NCBI GenBank assembly: GCA_020809705.1
Contig: CP085833.1
Location: 4,526,001-4,590,000 of the forward strand
Length of the DNA stretch: 64,000 nucleotides
Direction: 5' to 3'
DNA from: Calonectria ilicicola
Taxonomy: Eukaryota; Ascomycota; Sordariomycetes; Hypocreales; Nectriaceae
Shown here: piece after piece, positions 12,701 through 25,306 of the stretch
Layout: each line of letters begins with the position of its first letter
How positions within the stretch are numbered: position 1 is the first letter of the stretch
Notes under the pieces: model-generated
What the model was told of the DNA's origin: nothing
The model's input: only the letters and a program-made list of their open reading frames with translations
Database searches by the model: none
Made by a program: the position numbers and the translations under genes

Positions 12701-15700
12701 AAATCTCCTAACGGAATCTAACCAGACCTATGTCAGTATCCAGCTCGAAGGCAGCGGGTTTGACCCCGTCAAGAACATTAGACTGAACCGCGAGGGAGAG
12801 TACCTCTATGGCTTAAAACCAAAGACTCAAAACATCATGCATCGCCTATGCGTAGATGTCGAACTTGGAACTGACAATGTTAAATACGTCACTTTCCGAT
12901 CTCCACTCCTCGTCGAAAATGCCACACAGCTCCCAGTTGAGCTCGGCATTTACGACGCCAAAGAGGGCCATCTTCTCAAAATCGAAAAGATTGCTCCTGG
13001 AGATGCTCGCCCTGCTCCTGTTGGCGCTGCTTACGAAAAGAGGCTCCTTGTCCGACCTGATGGTGGATTTGGATATCAATGGTCTCAAGAGCGATTGTAC
13101 TGGGGAGACTTGATCTCTCGACAAACTAAGCAAGTTGTTTGCAAGGGAGATAACGGGGATCCTTTCTACTTTCAGGTCCATGCCCACTACGACAAGTCGA
13201 ACCCATTGACAAAGTAAGACTGCCCTTTTTCCTTTGCACTACAAGTACTAATTATATCAGGCAATACCCATATATGAGGATCAAGCTCTCTGCTCCGGTC
13301 ACGCTCGAAAACCTGCTTCCTTATGACTTCAAGTATCGAATCTATGACAAGAACACTAAGAAGGATTGGACCAACTTTTTGCGAAAGGGCGGTCTTAGCC
13401 CTGTCCATGTTGTACAAATCTCGCACCTGCTCTTGCTCAGCGTTGATATGCAGGACACGGTGTTTAAGCCAAGCGACTTTGCCATCATTAACCCTGGTAA
13501 CGCCGAAGACTTTAGAAAGGAGAACAAGGTGGTGGTCAAAGACGAACAAGGATTGCCTCTGAATCTTAGCTTGCACTATTTCAAGATTCCCCACAGCGGC
13601 GGCGCTTTCAAGATTACCGTCTATAGCCCCTACGTGGTGCTGAACAAGACGGGCGTGGACCTCCAGGTCCGGGCCAAGGGCTTCCTGCAACAAGCCAGGC
13701 CAGCTGCAGGCCAGTTTCCTCTCATGGATACTTCTGACCGGGAGCGTCCCAAGGCGTTGCCCTTTATGTTCTCCTTCAGTAGCGACGATCATCGTAACCG
13801 AGCTCTATTAAAGGTGGCCGACTCTGAATGGAGCAAACCGCAGAGTTTTGATGCCATTGGTAGTACTTCCGAGGTCGTGCTGAACTCAGCCAATAGGAAC
13901 CGCGAGATCCACGTGGGAATCACAGTCAAATCTGGTGAAGGAAAATACAAAATGACCAAGGTTGTCACACTAGCCCCTCGGTTTGTGCTGCAAAACAAGC
14001 TGGGCGAGGAGATTCTCATTCGAGAGTCCAGCTCGTCAGGCTACCTCACTCTGGCTTCTGGCACTTTGCAGCCCCTTCACTTCCTCAACAAATCCCGCGC
14101 TAAACAGCTGTGCCTGTGCTATCCTGGTGTTAGCAACCAATGGACCTCGCCATTTAATATTGCAGACATTGGAACGACCCACGTCAAAATTGCAAAGGCG
14201 GGCCAGCGGCAGCGCTTAGTCAGAGTTGAGATTCTATTGGAGGATTCAACCATCTTCTTAAATTTCAGCATGGAGACTAAGAACTGGCCCTACTCAATGC
14301 GCAATGAGAGTGATGTGGAATTTACATTTTACCAGGCCAATCCCAATGTGGATGAGGATGGAGTTGAAGATCGGAGTGGCTGGAAGCCCATTAGATATCG
14401 TCTCCCGCCTCGCAGCATCATGCCTTATGCTTGGGACTTTCCTGCAGCCAAGTTCCGTGAAATTATCATTACTGCGAACGGAAAAGAACGACACGTCAAG
14501 CTGGCCGAGATTGGCAACCAGATTCCGATGAAGATTGGAACCTCGGACAGACAGCAGAAGATTATTGACATCAACGTCGGTGCGGACGGACCTACGCAGA
14601 CATTGATCTTGAGCAACTTCCGCGCAAGCAAGAGCAAGTACAGACCTAAAACACTGCAGAGGACCAACACATCAACCGAGGCATTTGCCTTTGAAGTGAA
14701 AGACCAAGACACCGGCGCTACATTCCGCGCTCAACTCAAACTTTCGGGCATTGGTATTTCGCTTATCAATGCACAGATGAAGGAACTGGCATACCTGACA
14801 CTTCGAGAGGTCCAATTGCGATTTAGCGACTCTCCACTGATTCAAACCGTGTCATTGTCGGTAAAATGGATGCAGATTGATAACCAACTCTACGGAGGAA
14901 TCTTCCCAATGATTCTGTATCCAAGTGTCGTGCCCAAGAAAGCACAGGAGGTGGAGGCGCATCCCTCTTTGCACGCCATGGTCAGCCGAGTCAAGGATGA
15001 TTCATACGGAGTGCTCTACGTCAAGTACGCCACTATTTTGCTGCAGCAAATGACAATTGATCTCGACGAAGACTTTGTCTTTGCCCTCCTCGACTTTACC
15101 AATGTGCCTGGTGCCAGGTGGACAATCATGGATGATGTGGGCAAGCTGTGTGATGAGGACCTTGATATTCCCGAGCCGAAGCAACTGCAGGCCGGGCAAG
15201 ACATTTATTTCGAGGTGCTCAACATCCAACCCATGCAAGTCGATCTAAGCTTCATGCGCACAGAGAGAATCAATGCCGAAGACAAGACATCATCGCACAA
15301 CCCCCTCATGTTCTTCCTCAACGTCATGACAATGGCCATTGGTAATGTCAACGATGCGCCGATCCGGTTCAACGCTCTCATTCTGGACAATGTTCGAGTG
15401 TCAACTGCAGTGCTGATTCAGAACTTCTCGAACCACTACAGCCAAGAAGTTATGTACCAGATTCACAAGATTCTTGGTTCTGCTGATTTCCTTGGAAACC
15501 CCGTGGGTCTGTTCAACAACATCTCGTCGGGTGTTACGGATATTTTCTACGAGCCATACCAGGGACTGATCCTTTCGGACAAGCCGGAGGAATTTGGGCT
15601 GGGCATTGCCAAGGGAGCAGCGTCATTTGCCAAGAAGACAGTTTATGGTTTTAGCGACAGTTTCTCCAAGTTTACGGGCAGTCTCAGTAAAGGTCTTGCG

Positions 15701-16423
15701 GCGGCGTCGCTGGACAAGCAGTTCCAGGACCGACGTCGGATCACCAGAGCACGAAATCGACCCAAGCACGCGTTGTACGGTGTGGCTGCTGGAGCCAACA
15801 GCTTGGTTACCAGCGTTGCATCAGGGCTTGGCGGCTTGGCACGCAAACCACTGGAGGGTGCGGAGCAGGAGGGTGCGGTTGGTTTCTTCAAGGGTGTTGG
15901 CAAGGGAGTGCTGGGCTTGGCAACAAAGCCGGCAGTGGGTATTCTCGACATGGCCAGCAATGTGAGCGAAGGCATCCGAAATACAACGACAGTATTTGAT
16001 GGGCAAGAGCTGGATCGCACAAGATACCCGCGCTTCATCCCGCTTGATGGCATTGTTCGCCCCTACAACCCCCGAGAAGCGCTTGGGCAGTACTGGCTCA
16101 AGCAGGTGGACAATGGCAAATACTTTGACGAACAGTACGTGGGTCACCTGGAGCTGCCCAAGGAGGACATGGTGGTGATGGTGACGTATGCACGTATTCT
16201 ACTGATTCGGTCGAGGCGACTCACGAGCGAGTGGGACGTGCCGCTGAAGGACATACAGACGATTGCCAAAGAGCGAACGGGAGTGAGCCTGATACTCAGG
16301 GGTGGGGCAAATGGACCATTCATCCCGGTTGGAGGAGGCAGCGAAAGGGGCTTCTTGTACAAGATGATTGGTGTGGCAGTGGAAGAGTTTAACAGGAGAT
16401 TTAGGAGCGGTGAAAAACAGTGA
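6750..16423 (+). CDS. VPS13: Vps13 bridge-like lipid transfer protein
   Basis: Two exons (6750-13213, 13261-16423) joined by a 47-nt intron give 3208 residues, close to the usual size of fungal Vps13. The protein is a long hydrophobic-groove rod that moves phospholipids in bulk at membrane contact sites and acts in vacuolar sorting, mitochondria, autophagy and prospore membranes. The N-terminus (MLEGLVAGLLNRFLGMYV) is the diagnostic chorein start. It is followed by repeating-beta-groove segments, acidic disordered linkers (around residues 890-915 and 1570-1640), the VAB/SHR-binding region (roughly 2100-2600), the C-terminal APT1-like and ATG2-C-like amphipathic helical part (about 2690-2950, Gly/Ala/Lys-rich) and a final PH-like module. 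The intron junction restores TTG ACA AAG CAA in frame. No damage is seen. Confidence 0.96.
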
Positions 16424-16863
16424 GCAAGCAAGAATGACTTGGGGCCAGCTACTACTACATGGGAGCATGGACGATGGGAGTCTGGAGTTGAGAAATGCAG
16501 GGAAAACATAATTTTGTAAATACTGTATGTAGTGTATTATGGTTGATGGACAACTGTGCATTTGCTAATTTAATTATGGCTTGTGAAATTGTGCATGTAG
16601 GTGGAGGGGACCGGTGACAAGCTGGTTGCTTCTGGCAGCTGGGTAGTTCCAAGGTTGCATTTGTTGACGGGCTAGAAGGCGGGGTGCATGAGTGGTGGTT
16701 ACTAGATTGGAACCGAGGCGTGTCGCGTGTCACTTGGACGGAACGAGATGGACGACAAGAGAGGGAGAGAGAGAGACAGGGTGGTCGGACCCGGCCGAGA
16801 TTAAAAGGAAACGGCCGAAGAAAGTTTAGGTGTGTATAGTGAGTGAGTGGTGAGAAAGAGGGA

Positions 16864-16907
16864 GGGTGAAGGTGAAGGCAAGGATAAGGGTGAGGGTGAG
16901 GGTGAGA
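16864..16907 (+). repeat. GGGTGA-type G-rich repeat
   Basis: This is a run of GGTGAA and GGGTGA units ending in three GGG tracts spaced by TGA. With the GGG at its start it has four G-tracts, one loop being long. Confidence 0.55.
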
Positions 16908-16986
16908 GAGTGAATGACTGGGATAGAGATATCGGCTGGGTAAGTTGGGCCGGGTTGGGATGGTGGATGATGAGAGCGGAACAGGT

Positions 16987-17013
16987 AGATAGAGAGATAG
17001 AGAGATAGAGAGA
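16987..17013 (+). repeat. GATAGAGA microsatellite
   Basis: An 8-bp unit (GATAGAGA) is repeated about three times in a purine-rich stretch of the gene-free interval. Confidence 0.7.
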
Positions 17014-17150
17014 CGGGCGGAAAAAAGGACAGAACAATAGTGTAGTACAGTAGTTCATCTTTCACATGCTCAAACAGGGCTGAGATATGGTATTGAAATG
17101 GTGGTATGGTATGGTTTGTAGAACAGACAGGGGATTGATATTGATTGAGG

Positions 17151-17196
17151 CTGACTGACTGACTGGGACACAGACTGGGACACAGACCGGGACCCA
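17151..17196 (+). repeat. GACT microsatellite plus 12-bp tandem repeat
   Basis: A short (GACT)n run leads into the 12-mer GACTGGGACACA, present twice exactly and a third time with two changes (17185-17196). Confidence 0.75.
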
Positions 17197-17381
17197 GACG
17201 GTGGGGGTAGGCAAGGTGAAGAGGTGGGATAAGCGCGTATGCAGAGTTGTGTTCAAGGTTGAAAAGAAGATTAAGCAGGAAGAACAAGCGGGCATGGGGA
17301 AGGCCGGCCGGCGGGGCTTATCTTGGGTTGTTTTTTGGGTTGGGGTGGATGATTGAGGATATGGGATATGGGGATGAAAAC

Positions 17382-17418
17382 GGGGATGGGGATGGGGATG
17401 GGATGGATGGATGGATGG
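17382..17418 (+). repeat. GGGGAT/GGAT tandem repeat, predicted G-quadruplex
   Basis: Three GGGGAT units are followed by a GGG tract and then (GGAT)n. Four consecutive G-tracts with two-base AT loops (17382-17402) satisfy the intramolecular G-quadruplex pattern on the plus strand. Confidence 0.7.
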
Positions 17419-20400
17419 CAAGAGATCTTGGACAAGGATGGACACCGAGGAGCCCATGTCTAGCGTGAGTGGGAGGGAGCAGTTGGTGGGTGAGGACGGC
17501 ATCCGGTTGGGTTCTGTTTACGATGAGACAGCGGGAGGCATCGTCTGGCTGGAAGAAGAGGATTGCGCCAAGACAAAAGGGCCAAGCAGCAAAAGAGAGA
17601 AGCAGCAGCAGCAGCAGTTAGCAGGCAGCTGAGCTGATCTGAGCCGAGGGCCGGGCTGGGGGGCTCTCTGGGTTGGGTTTTTACCTACCTATCGCGGACG
17701 GGCGAGTTATCTCGATGGAGTGCATGGATTGCATGGGTGGCGCTTCGGGGTGGCGCGCGCCCGGGGCGGGAGGCGTCTGGAATGATGGATGTGGCGTAGT
17801 TCTTTTGTGTTATGGGGGTGCGCGCTGCTTTATTAAGATTTTAATGGCTGGTTCGGGGAGATTGAAGTTGCACAAGGCACAAGCAAGTTGAACTAGTTAG
17901 TGTGCGAGTCTGTCTGAGGTGCCGAGGTAGGGTCGGCGGGAGCGAAATGAACCCAAGCAAGGAGCGTTCATCATTATCGTATAGCACGTTGTACGAGAAA
18001 AAAAAATATTCTTATTATTGTTGTCTGACATGGGATTGTGATCAATACCACCACCCAGTCTGCTGGGGAACCTGTGATTGACGGGGATGGTGAGAGAGAG
18101 ATTTGGCGGTAGTCAGCACACACAGCAACAAGACAAGATGCACAGCTGCAATTGGCTTGGCCCGGTTTCTTGGCTTACCGGTGCAGCACACCAAAAATGA
18201 TTGGCAGGCCCGCGCGCGCACGTATGCCCAGGCGCCACGATCCAAAGTTCCTGGTGGTATTTTTTCTCTTTGCTTGGCTTGGCTCAGAGATATCGGGGAC
18301 CACGCCCCTGCTGCCCCTCCCCAGACAAGTCAGACGTCCGTCCGATCCGGGAGGTGTGAGACGAGGATGCAGGCGGCTTGAATGGGGTGAGGATGTGCGC
18401 CGGCGGCCAAAACAGAGGAGCAAGTAGCCAATTGGCGGAGGGGGATTTGCATGTATATTTTATTCTTTATTTTATTTCTTTTTTTCTGGTGTCTGGTGCG
18501 GGTGGAGAAGTAGCGCGCTGCATGTTACCAGACTGGCCTTTCTTCTTCTTCCTCTTTTTTTGTTTCTATCTTTCTCTGTCTGGGGGAGAGGAGGGCCTCA
18601 TGGGGATGCATGCAACAAGACCAACATCATCCGAGGTGGTGGATTTTGTCCGTTTTACGATAGGAAATGCCGAAATAAAGTCACGATAACAATAAATGAG
18701 AAGAAAAAGAAACGGTACGAAATAGGTTTGAAGAGTTTTTTCTTCTCTCTCTATTATTTTAATGAGGTAGGGTCGTCATATCATTACAGCCAACCGGGAT
18801 GGGAAAGTTGCCAAAGGGAAGCAAAAAAGGTTAAAATGGTTTAAGCTAGTGGGCTTGGTTCGGGTACGGAATACAGGACGGACGGACAGACAGGCAGGGC
18901 GCGCGCTGTGGTTCATGAGGAGAGGGAGATGGAGGGGGACGGGGATGGGGATAAACGCCAGATGCGAAATTTGTCCTGATAAACGACGGCTCGTTTTCTG
19001 TATACATGATTGGTTGTTGTTGTTGCATTATCACCATCATCAATTACCACCACCACCACCATCACCACTACCAGGCATGATCAAATTAAAATGATGGCGT
19101 CTCCTCCCGGGCACAGGCTCAGGCACAGCACAGGCAAGGAAAGAAAGGGCAAAAAGGCAAAAAAGCTGTTATCGCGAGAGGGATCCACTAAACCCCGCTA
19201 TCGACCCAAGACGCCGCCCCGGAGTGCCGTTCCTTTTCAGTGCCTAGCGGCTTTCCAAAAGGACCGGGGAGGGTGCACTGGTAACTGGAGGGAGCCGCCA
19301 GTAAGTGCGCCAGTAGTTGGTGCCCGCTGTCTTGTCGCGCACGCCCCCCTGCTGCCCCCCTGTGACGCGCTTACGTCCGTGATTCGCTGGCGGGTAGTGC
19401 TAGGGGCTCCAGCGCCGTCCCAAACGTTCCAGCAACCTTCCAGAACGGGCAACAGGCCGGCCTTGGTGTCGCCGAGGGTGAGGCCGGGGTGGCGGCGACG
19501 GCAGAAGAGAGAGAGAGACAGACGGACGGAGGTTTGTGTTGTACATTGTCAATGGCGGTCGCGTGTGGTGTGTCGATCCATCTCGGTCCCCAATGGAGCT
19601 TGTAGCTATGGAGTATGGGAGTCTGTAGGGCGTGCGTGTTTCGTAAAAGTAAAGTACATATCTCTTATCAGTACGTACCCTCATTCTTTCTTGCTTGGTA
19701 CCGATACTCCGTTCCGCCCTCGTCCGTCCGTCCCTCTAAAGCTCTTTTGTCGTCCAACAACACAACAGAGATGACCGAGGGGACCTCCATTTTATGACAA
19801 AGGTCCGGGGAAGGTCGACGAATCAAGATGCAGCATTTGCAGTTTTCCCCAAGGGAAACAAGAAGAAGGGGGGGAAAAAAATGATAGACACTCGACGGCT
19901 CTTGTTGTCCACCCCGCAAAGAGTGTCCCCATCACACTCACGGCACACACCCTCCTCGTCGACCAACCGACCTGCCGATGGACCGTTTTTTTCCACATCG
20001 TGTGTCGCGTGTCCGTGTCCCTTCCCTTCCCTCGCTCGCTTCTCTGTGGGGACCGACGCCATACGTGATGAGATGAGGACGACGAGGGATGCCCCCGGCT
20101 GATAAGCTTTCCCTCTCCCGCGCGTTGAGCCAGGGTGCCATCGTGTGTGCCATCGTGTGTCCCGATCCCGACCCGGCCATTCTCTCGTCCGTGTGTTCGT
20201 CTGCAAGTCGCTTCTCCGCGACCCTATCTGCATTTGACAGGGAAGCCCGAGAGGATCATGTCCCCAATTGGGACCGCCCTTACCTGACCCGGCTAATCTT
20301 TTTGTTCTTGCTTGTTTCCAAGCTTGCTTGCTTGCTTGCTTCCCTTGTGGGCTGAGAGCTGAGACGATAATGTATTCCCGTCTAGCTCAAGCTATATCTA

Positions 20401-20777
20401 TTGCCCCCCGTGTGACCCTCCACTTCCCACAGCTCTAGCTCTCCCCAGCTCGTTGTTAAAAAGCTCCCAGTCGCGCCTCTCTTTCTCCTCTCCTCTCCTC
20501 ACACTCCCTCTCTTGTGGATCTGTCCCGTCAAGCTCCTCTTCTCTTGTCTTGCCCTTAGCCGCGCTGTCTCACCCTTCTCCCCCTCCCACCAACAGCTGC
20601 GCGTCGGTCATGAACCTGCACTAGGCCGATCTTTGCCATCTCTCGTCCACCCCCGGAATAAAAACAGAAGAAGCAAAAAAAGGAGCGCTTTCAACACTGC
20701 GCTCGCAATTCAACGTCGCATTACCTCCAATTGACTCCCCAGTCGACATCTAGGTCGTGAACAAGCAAAAATCCGTC

Positions 20778-22787
20778 ATGGCGGAAACTAATACTGCGCC
20801 CGAGGGCTTGCGCCGCAACTCGGATCCCGCCCTCGATCCCCATAACCAGCATCACCACCAGCACCAGCACCACTCGCCGCGCGTGGATGCTGACGGACAC
20901 CACCAGGACGCCGTCTACACCACCGGCACCACCCAGGACCCGAGCAACGTGCCCACCCAGAGCCCCCTCCACAAGCACGGCGTCGAGACGGCAAAGGAGA
21001 TGCCCAAGGGCGCCGACGGCATCACTCCTCCCGACTACAGCGATCATGAGAAGCTCGAGGGTGGCATTGTGTCAAACAGCGGCGAGGAGGCCTCTGAGCG
21101 TGGTGCCGGCAAATGGTGGAGTCCTCTCTGGCGCCACCGCCGCATCTTGACGCACCTCTTCATCTTCTGTCTGTTCACCGGCTGGTGGATTGCATCTCTC
21201 GTCCTCCACAGGGACGACAAGAACTGGGTCGTGCCATTCTTGCTCTGGCTCGCAATCATTCTGCGTCTCATCTTCTTCCATGTGCCTATTCGCTACGTCT
21301 CGGGTCCCATTCGCTGGACCTGGCACAAGACTGCCGTTGCTGTCTACGACAGGATCCCCGCCAACCTGCGCACTCCCCTCGGTGCCTTTGTGGCCATGGC
21401 TTCCATCCTCGTTGGATCTTTCGTCTCCGAGGAGCGGGAGGACAACACCCGCGAGAACCGTGCCGTCAGTCTGTTCGGCCTGCTCGTATTCATCTTTGTG
21501 CTCTGGGCCACCAGCAAAGACCGAAGCCGCATCAACTGGCGCACCGTCATTGGTGGCATGCTGTCCCAGTACATCATTGGTCTCTTTGTCCTGCGAACCA
21601 GCGTCGGTTACGACATCTTCCGCTTCATTGCTGACCGTGCTTCTGACTTGCTGGGCTTTGCCAGTGATGGTGTGGCCTTCCTGACCAGCGACCAGATTGT
21701 CGCTGACTACCACTGGTTCTTGCTGTCGGTTCTGCCCGCCATCATCTTCTTCATTTCCATTGTCCAGGTCCTGTACTACATCAACTTCCTCCAATGGTTC
21801 ATCATGAAGTTTGCCACTTTCGTCTTCTGGGCTCTTGGTGTGTCTGGTGCCGAGGCCGTCGTCGCCGCTGCCACTCCCTTCATCGGTCAGGGTGAATCTG
21901 CCATGCTGGTCCGTCCCTTTGTTCCTCACATGACCAAGGCCGAGATCCACCAGATCATGACTTGTGGTTTCGCCACCATTTCCGGTTCCGTGCTGGTTGG
22001 ATACATTGGTCTGGGTCTGAACCGCGAGGCCCTGGTCTCGTCCTGCATCATGTCCATCCCCGCCTCCCTCGCCATCTCCAAGCTGCGATACCCCGAGACT
22101 GAGGAGACGCTAACTGCTGGTCGTGTCGTCATCCCCGACGACGACGAGCACAAGGCTGAGAACGCTCTCCACGCTTTCGCCAACGGTGCTTGGCTCGGAA
22201 TCAAGATTGCCGGAACCATCATGGCCTCCATTCTCTGCATCATTGCCCTTGTTGCCCTCATCAACGGTCTCCTCACCTGGTGGGGCCGATACCTCAACAT
22301 CAACGACCCCACGTTGACCCTGCAGACCATCCTGGGCTACATGCTGTACCCGGTCACTTTCCTCCTCGGTGTTCCCCGCGACGGCGACTTGCTCAAGGTC
22401 TCCAGACTTATTGCCGAAAAGGTCATCACCGTAAGTTTTTTTTCCCGGTACATGTTCTTAAAAAAAGATGTTTTCTGACTAACACACGCGTTATAGAACG
22501 AGTATGTCGCTTTCACTAGCCTGACCACCGATGCCCAGTACGCCGACCTCTCCCCCCGCTCCAAGCTCATTGCCACGTACGCTCTGGCTGGTTTCGGAAA
22601 CGTTGGTTCCCTGGGTATCCAGATTGGTATTCTCGGCCAGCTCGCCCCCTCCCGCAGCGGTGACGTTTCCCGCCTGGCCCTTTCTGCCCTTGCCTCGGGT
22701 GTGTTGGCCACTCTCACCTCCGCCAGTGTCGCCGGCCTGGTCGTGACGGATCAGATTACCGAGTTTACCTCTACTACGTCGTCTTAA
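20778..22787 (+). CDS. concentrative nucleoside transporter (CNT/SLC28-like)
   Basis: Two exons (20778-22430, 22497-22787) with a 66-nt intron give 647 residues. CNT proteins couple nucleoside uptake to an H+ or Na+ gradient at the plasma membrane. The N-terminal 110 residues are hydrophilic and His-rich. They are followed by a multi-helix membrane part with the family N-terminal domain, gate domain and C-terminal domain. Recognisable motifs are GQGESAMLVRP, the FATISGSVLVGYI gate segment and NEYVAF in the substrate-binding helix, equivalent to the usual NEFVAY. The intron falls exactly before the NEYVAF codon, so correct splicing is needed for the binding site. The frame opens upstream at a GTG, but the first ATG at 20778 is the sensible start. 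Substrate preference cannot be read from the sequence. Confidence 0.93.
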
Positions 22788-25306
22788 ATTTAAGGTGGTG
22801 GGTGGTTTTTTGGGTGCGAAAAGGTGTTGAGAGAGAGAGAGAGAGATACCCCGTCCTCCTGGTGCCTTTTACTTGCCCAGGATGTCGCAGTCTTGTCAGG
22901 TTTACAAGATGACTTAATTAATGATTCTGATTTTACGTTCTACCAAATAAAACCACAACATACACTAAGCTATGCTGTTCATTTTCGATCTGTGTTACTT
23001 TTGTGTGAATTGTTTTGCCGCGCTGTCGGTGTAATTGTCGTTTGATTTCTTTTGACGTAGACGCCAGCTCAATCCCAGACAGGACATCGGTAAAAGCGGG
23101 CGGCATCTGAGTCCACACGCGCACCATGCCATGTCATGATGGTCCGGGGGCTCCACACGCGCGACTCGATGGCGCAACGGGCAGATCACCTCGTACCATG
23201 AGATCTGAAAATTTTCTCTCCCATATGTGTGTGTGTGCGTATTCTTGGCGTCTTTTTTCACAAAAAAACGCCGACCCGGCTTTTTTTCTTTCCCCGGCGG
23301 AGAGATTTAGTGCCTGCCACTGGCTAGGTCGGTAGTGGTTGGTCCTGGTCCTGGCTTTTTTTTTTTTTTTTTTTTTCCTTCTCGTTATCGTAGTTGGGAG
23401 GGTCTGGGGAAATGACCTACATACGTAGACCCTGCTATTTAGCGAAAAAGTATTTTTGGGGAGAGGAGGAGGGAGATGAGATTTGCTAGGGGGGTGGGTG
23501 GTTTGATATGAGAAATGGTTCTTATCAAATAGCTTCTCAAAGTAAAGTTTTTCGACAAGCTTGAAAACACAAAAACACTTCAGTTCTGTTGCTATTCAGA
23601 GAGGATGTTCTGATCTTCCACCTTCCCAGCTAACTAACTAGTTTCCATCTCCATATCGGTGCATAATTGACCGGTCTCATGCCCGTTCCCACACTTCATA
23701 TGCCCATTGACATCCTCTTTTTTTTTTTTCTTCTTCCTTCTTGCTCTCCACTTTCAGGGTCCGTTTCATCGTTCGTGGGATGTGGATCATGCAACGTCGC
23801 GCCGCCGCGACAGGTGGGGAAAAAGGTAACCAAAGAGCCCATTTAATAGTGGAGAGAGGGGGGGTGGTGGGAGTGGAAATTAAACGGGCAGCCAAAAAGA
23901 GAGAGACGAAGAGTGAAAAAAAGAGCGCAAGAGAGTGTTGGCGCGCTGGCGGTTGGTACCTGGGAACTAACTGACTGGGTCTGTCTGGGATCATGGTGTA
24001 TGTCTATGTCTTATGTATATGCCTGTCTGTATGCGCCTTTGGATTTGCGGGTGCATGCATGCGACCTTCGTCTCGGGAGCTGCCGCATCGTGCATGTGCG
24101 GGCTTGACGGGTGGCCGCCGCCGGCGATCTTTTTGACTATTTCCGTCATGGTGTAACCCATTGGCGAGGGTGGTTTGTTGATAAGAGCTCTAGAAGCGGC
24201 AGGATTTGAGATAATCGCTTCGAGTTACTCTGTCTTGCTGAGGAGTGAGCAGGCAATATGTTTAAAAACACCATCTACCTATAAAACAAAACATGTTTAG
24301 AGTCTAATAATAACACGTTTTATTTACCGGTCGGTTAAAACGACATGCCATGGTGATTGTTTGTGGTTGAAACACCCCTTGAAGTTTTAGGATTAGATTG
24401 GTGAGAGATGCAACATGTGAACTATCGCCGCCTTGCATCACCACCCGCGATTGACCACAATGTGCAAATGAGGATGCTTGTTGTCATGATCTAGGTTTAC
24501 TATTTCCAATTCATATTCGATTTCCGGTAGCTAATGCCAGTATATCCGTCGATATTGTGAAAAAATTGAACATTGAGGGTTAATGCCTGAGTAACCAGAA
24601 TTAGTAGCCATCTACAACGGGAGACGATTGAATCACGGCAGAAGTATTGATTAATTCCCTCATGTGACGTCAATAATGCATATAGACAAGGAATCGAGGA
24701 GGCTTTGCATAGTTTGATATGACATGAGACAGAAGAAAGATATATCTATAGGATATGCAGCGCAGCCCATCAAAAGTTATAGCCTCTCTTTGCTCAAAGT
24801 TCCCTACCAATGCAGAAAAAAAAGAAGTGTATAAATAAATTGCTATAGCAATAAGAGTCTTTCTATTTTTTGTATTTTTTCCTGCTACCAAATTGTTGTT
24901 TTGGGACAGTCGAGCTCTACAGCAACAAAAGTGACGAAGCCATGACACATCTTTCAAGAGGTGTATTGTAATCCAATTAACGCTTCGCATCGGGATTCTC
25001 AGCGTTTATTCGGGCTATTTAATTGATTATATTTCAATTTGGGCTCAAATAATGTCCTTGTGCCTGTAATTGTATTGCCTTTGGCTGATGTCGCCGCTTC
25101 GGTCGTCTGTGGGGTTTGTTTGGGGGGGAATGTATGTCGGCCATATTTCAACGAGACAGCTTTTGATGCGCCATGGCTTTCTTATAATTGAGAAATTTTT
25201 GTTAGCACATCTATGTGACATTCAGAAGAATCCTCACACGTCCAACATCTACAAATCGCCCAATCAAGACTCCGCCTACATGCTCGCCTGTCACCCCTCA
25301 AACGCC
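22788..25306. other. convergent intergenic region with poly-T tract
   Basis: About 2.5 kb lies between the ends of the nucleoside transporter and AAA ATPase genes. It holds CT/GA-rich blocks, a 21-nt T tract and, after about 24.2 kb, AT-rich DNA with frequent stops. A short tRNA A-box-like stretch near 23.17 kb lacks a T-arm. No gene was identified. Confidence 0.45.
23356..23376 (+). repeat. poly-T tract (21 nt)
   Basis: A homopolymer of 21 T follows two copies of GGTCCT. Confidence 0.85.

Larger units (their letters stand above)
16424..20777. other. 4.35-kb gene-free interval upstream of the nucleoside transporter
   Basis: No convincing coding region is found on either strand. Long open frames here translate to low-complexity Pro/Ser/His/Tyr peptides made by purine- or pyrimidine-rich tracts. 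The interval contains several microsatellites, G-rich repeats and CT-rich blocks; the CT-rich blocks just before 20778 look like a transcribed leader. A long 5' UTR, a distal regulatory region or a non-coding transcript are all possible. Confidence 0.5.

Noticed and set aside
16826..17502. Minus-strand frames of 146-153 residues in the gene-free interval
   Set aside because: Their Pro/Ser/His-rich sequence simply translates the G-rich repeats; no domain or splice context.
19010..19774. 254-residue plus-strand frame upstream of the nucleoside transporter
   Set aside because: Low-complexity and Arg/Pro-rich composition without motifs; codon usage unlike neighbours.
21072..21950. 292-residue minus-strand frame opposite the nucleoside transporter
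   Set aside because: It mirrors the well-supported transporter coding frame and shows no domain.
23160..23215. Possible tRNA (GATGGCGCAACGGGCAG and a seven-base loop in CTCGTACCATGAG)
   Set aside because: The D-stem does not pair and no T-arm with GTTCGA follows.
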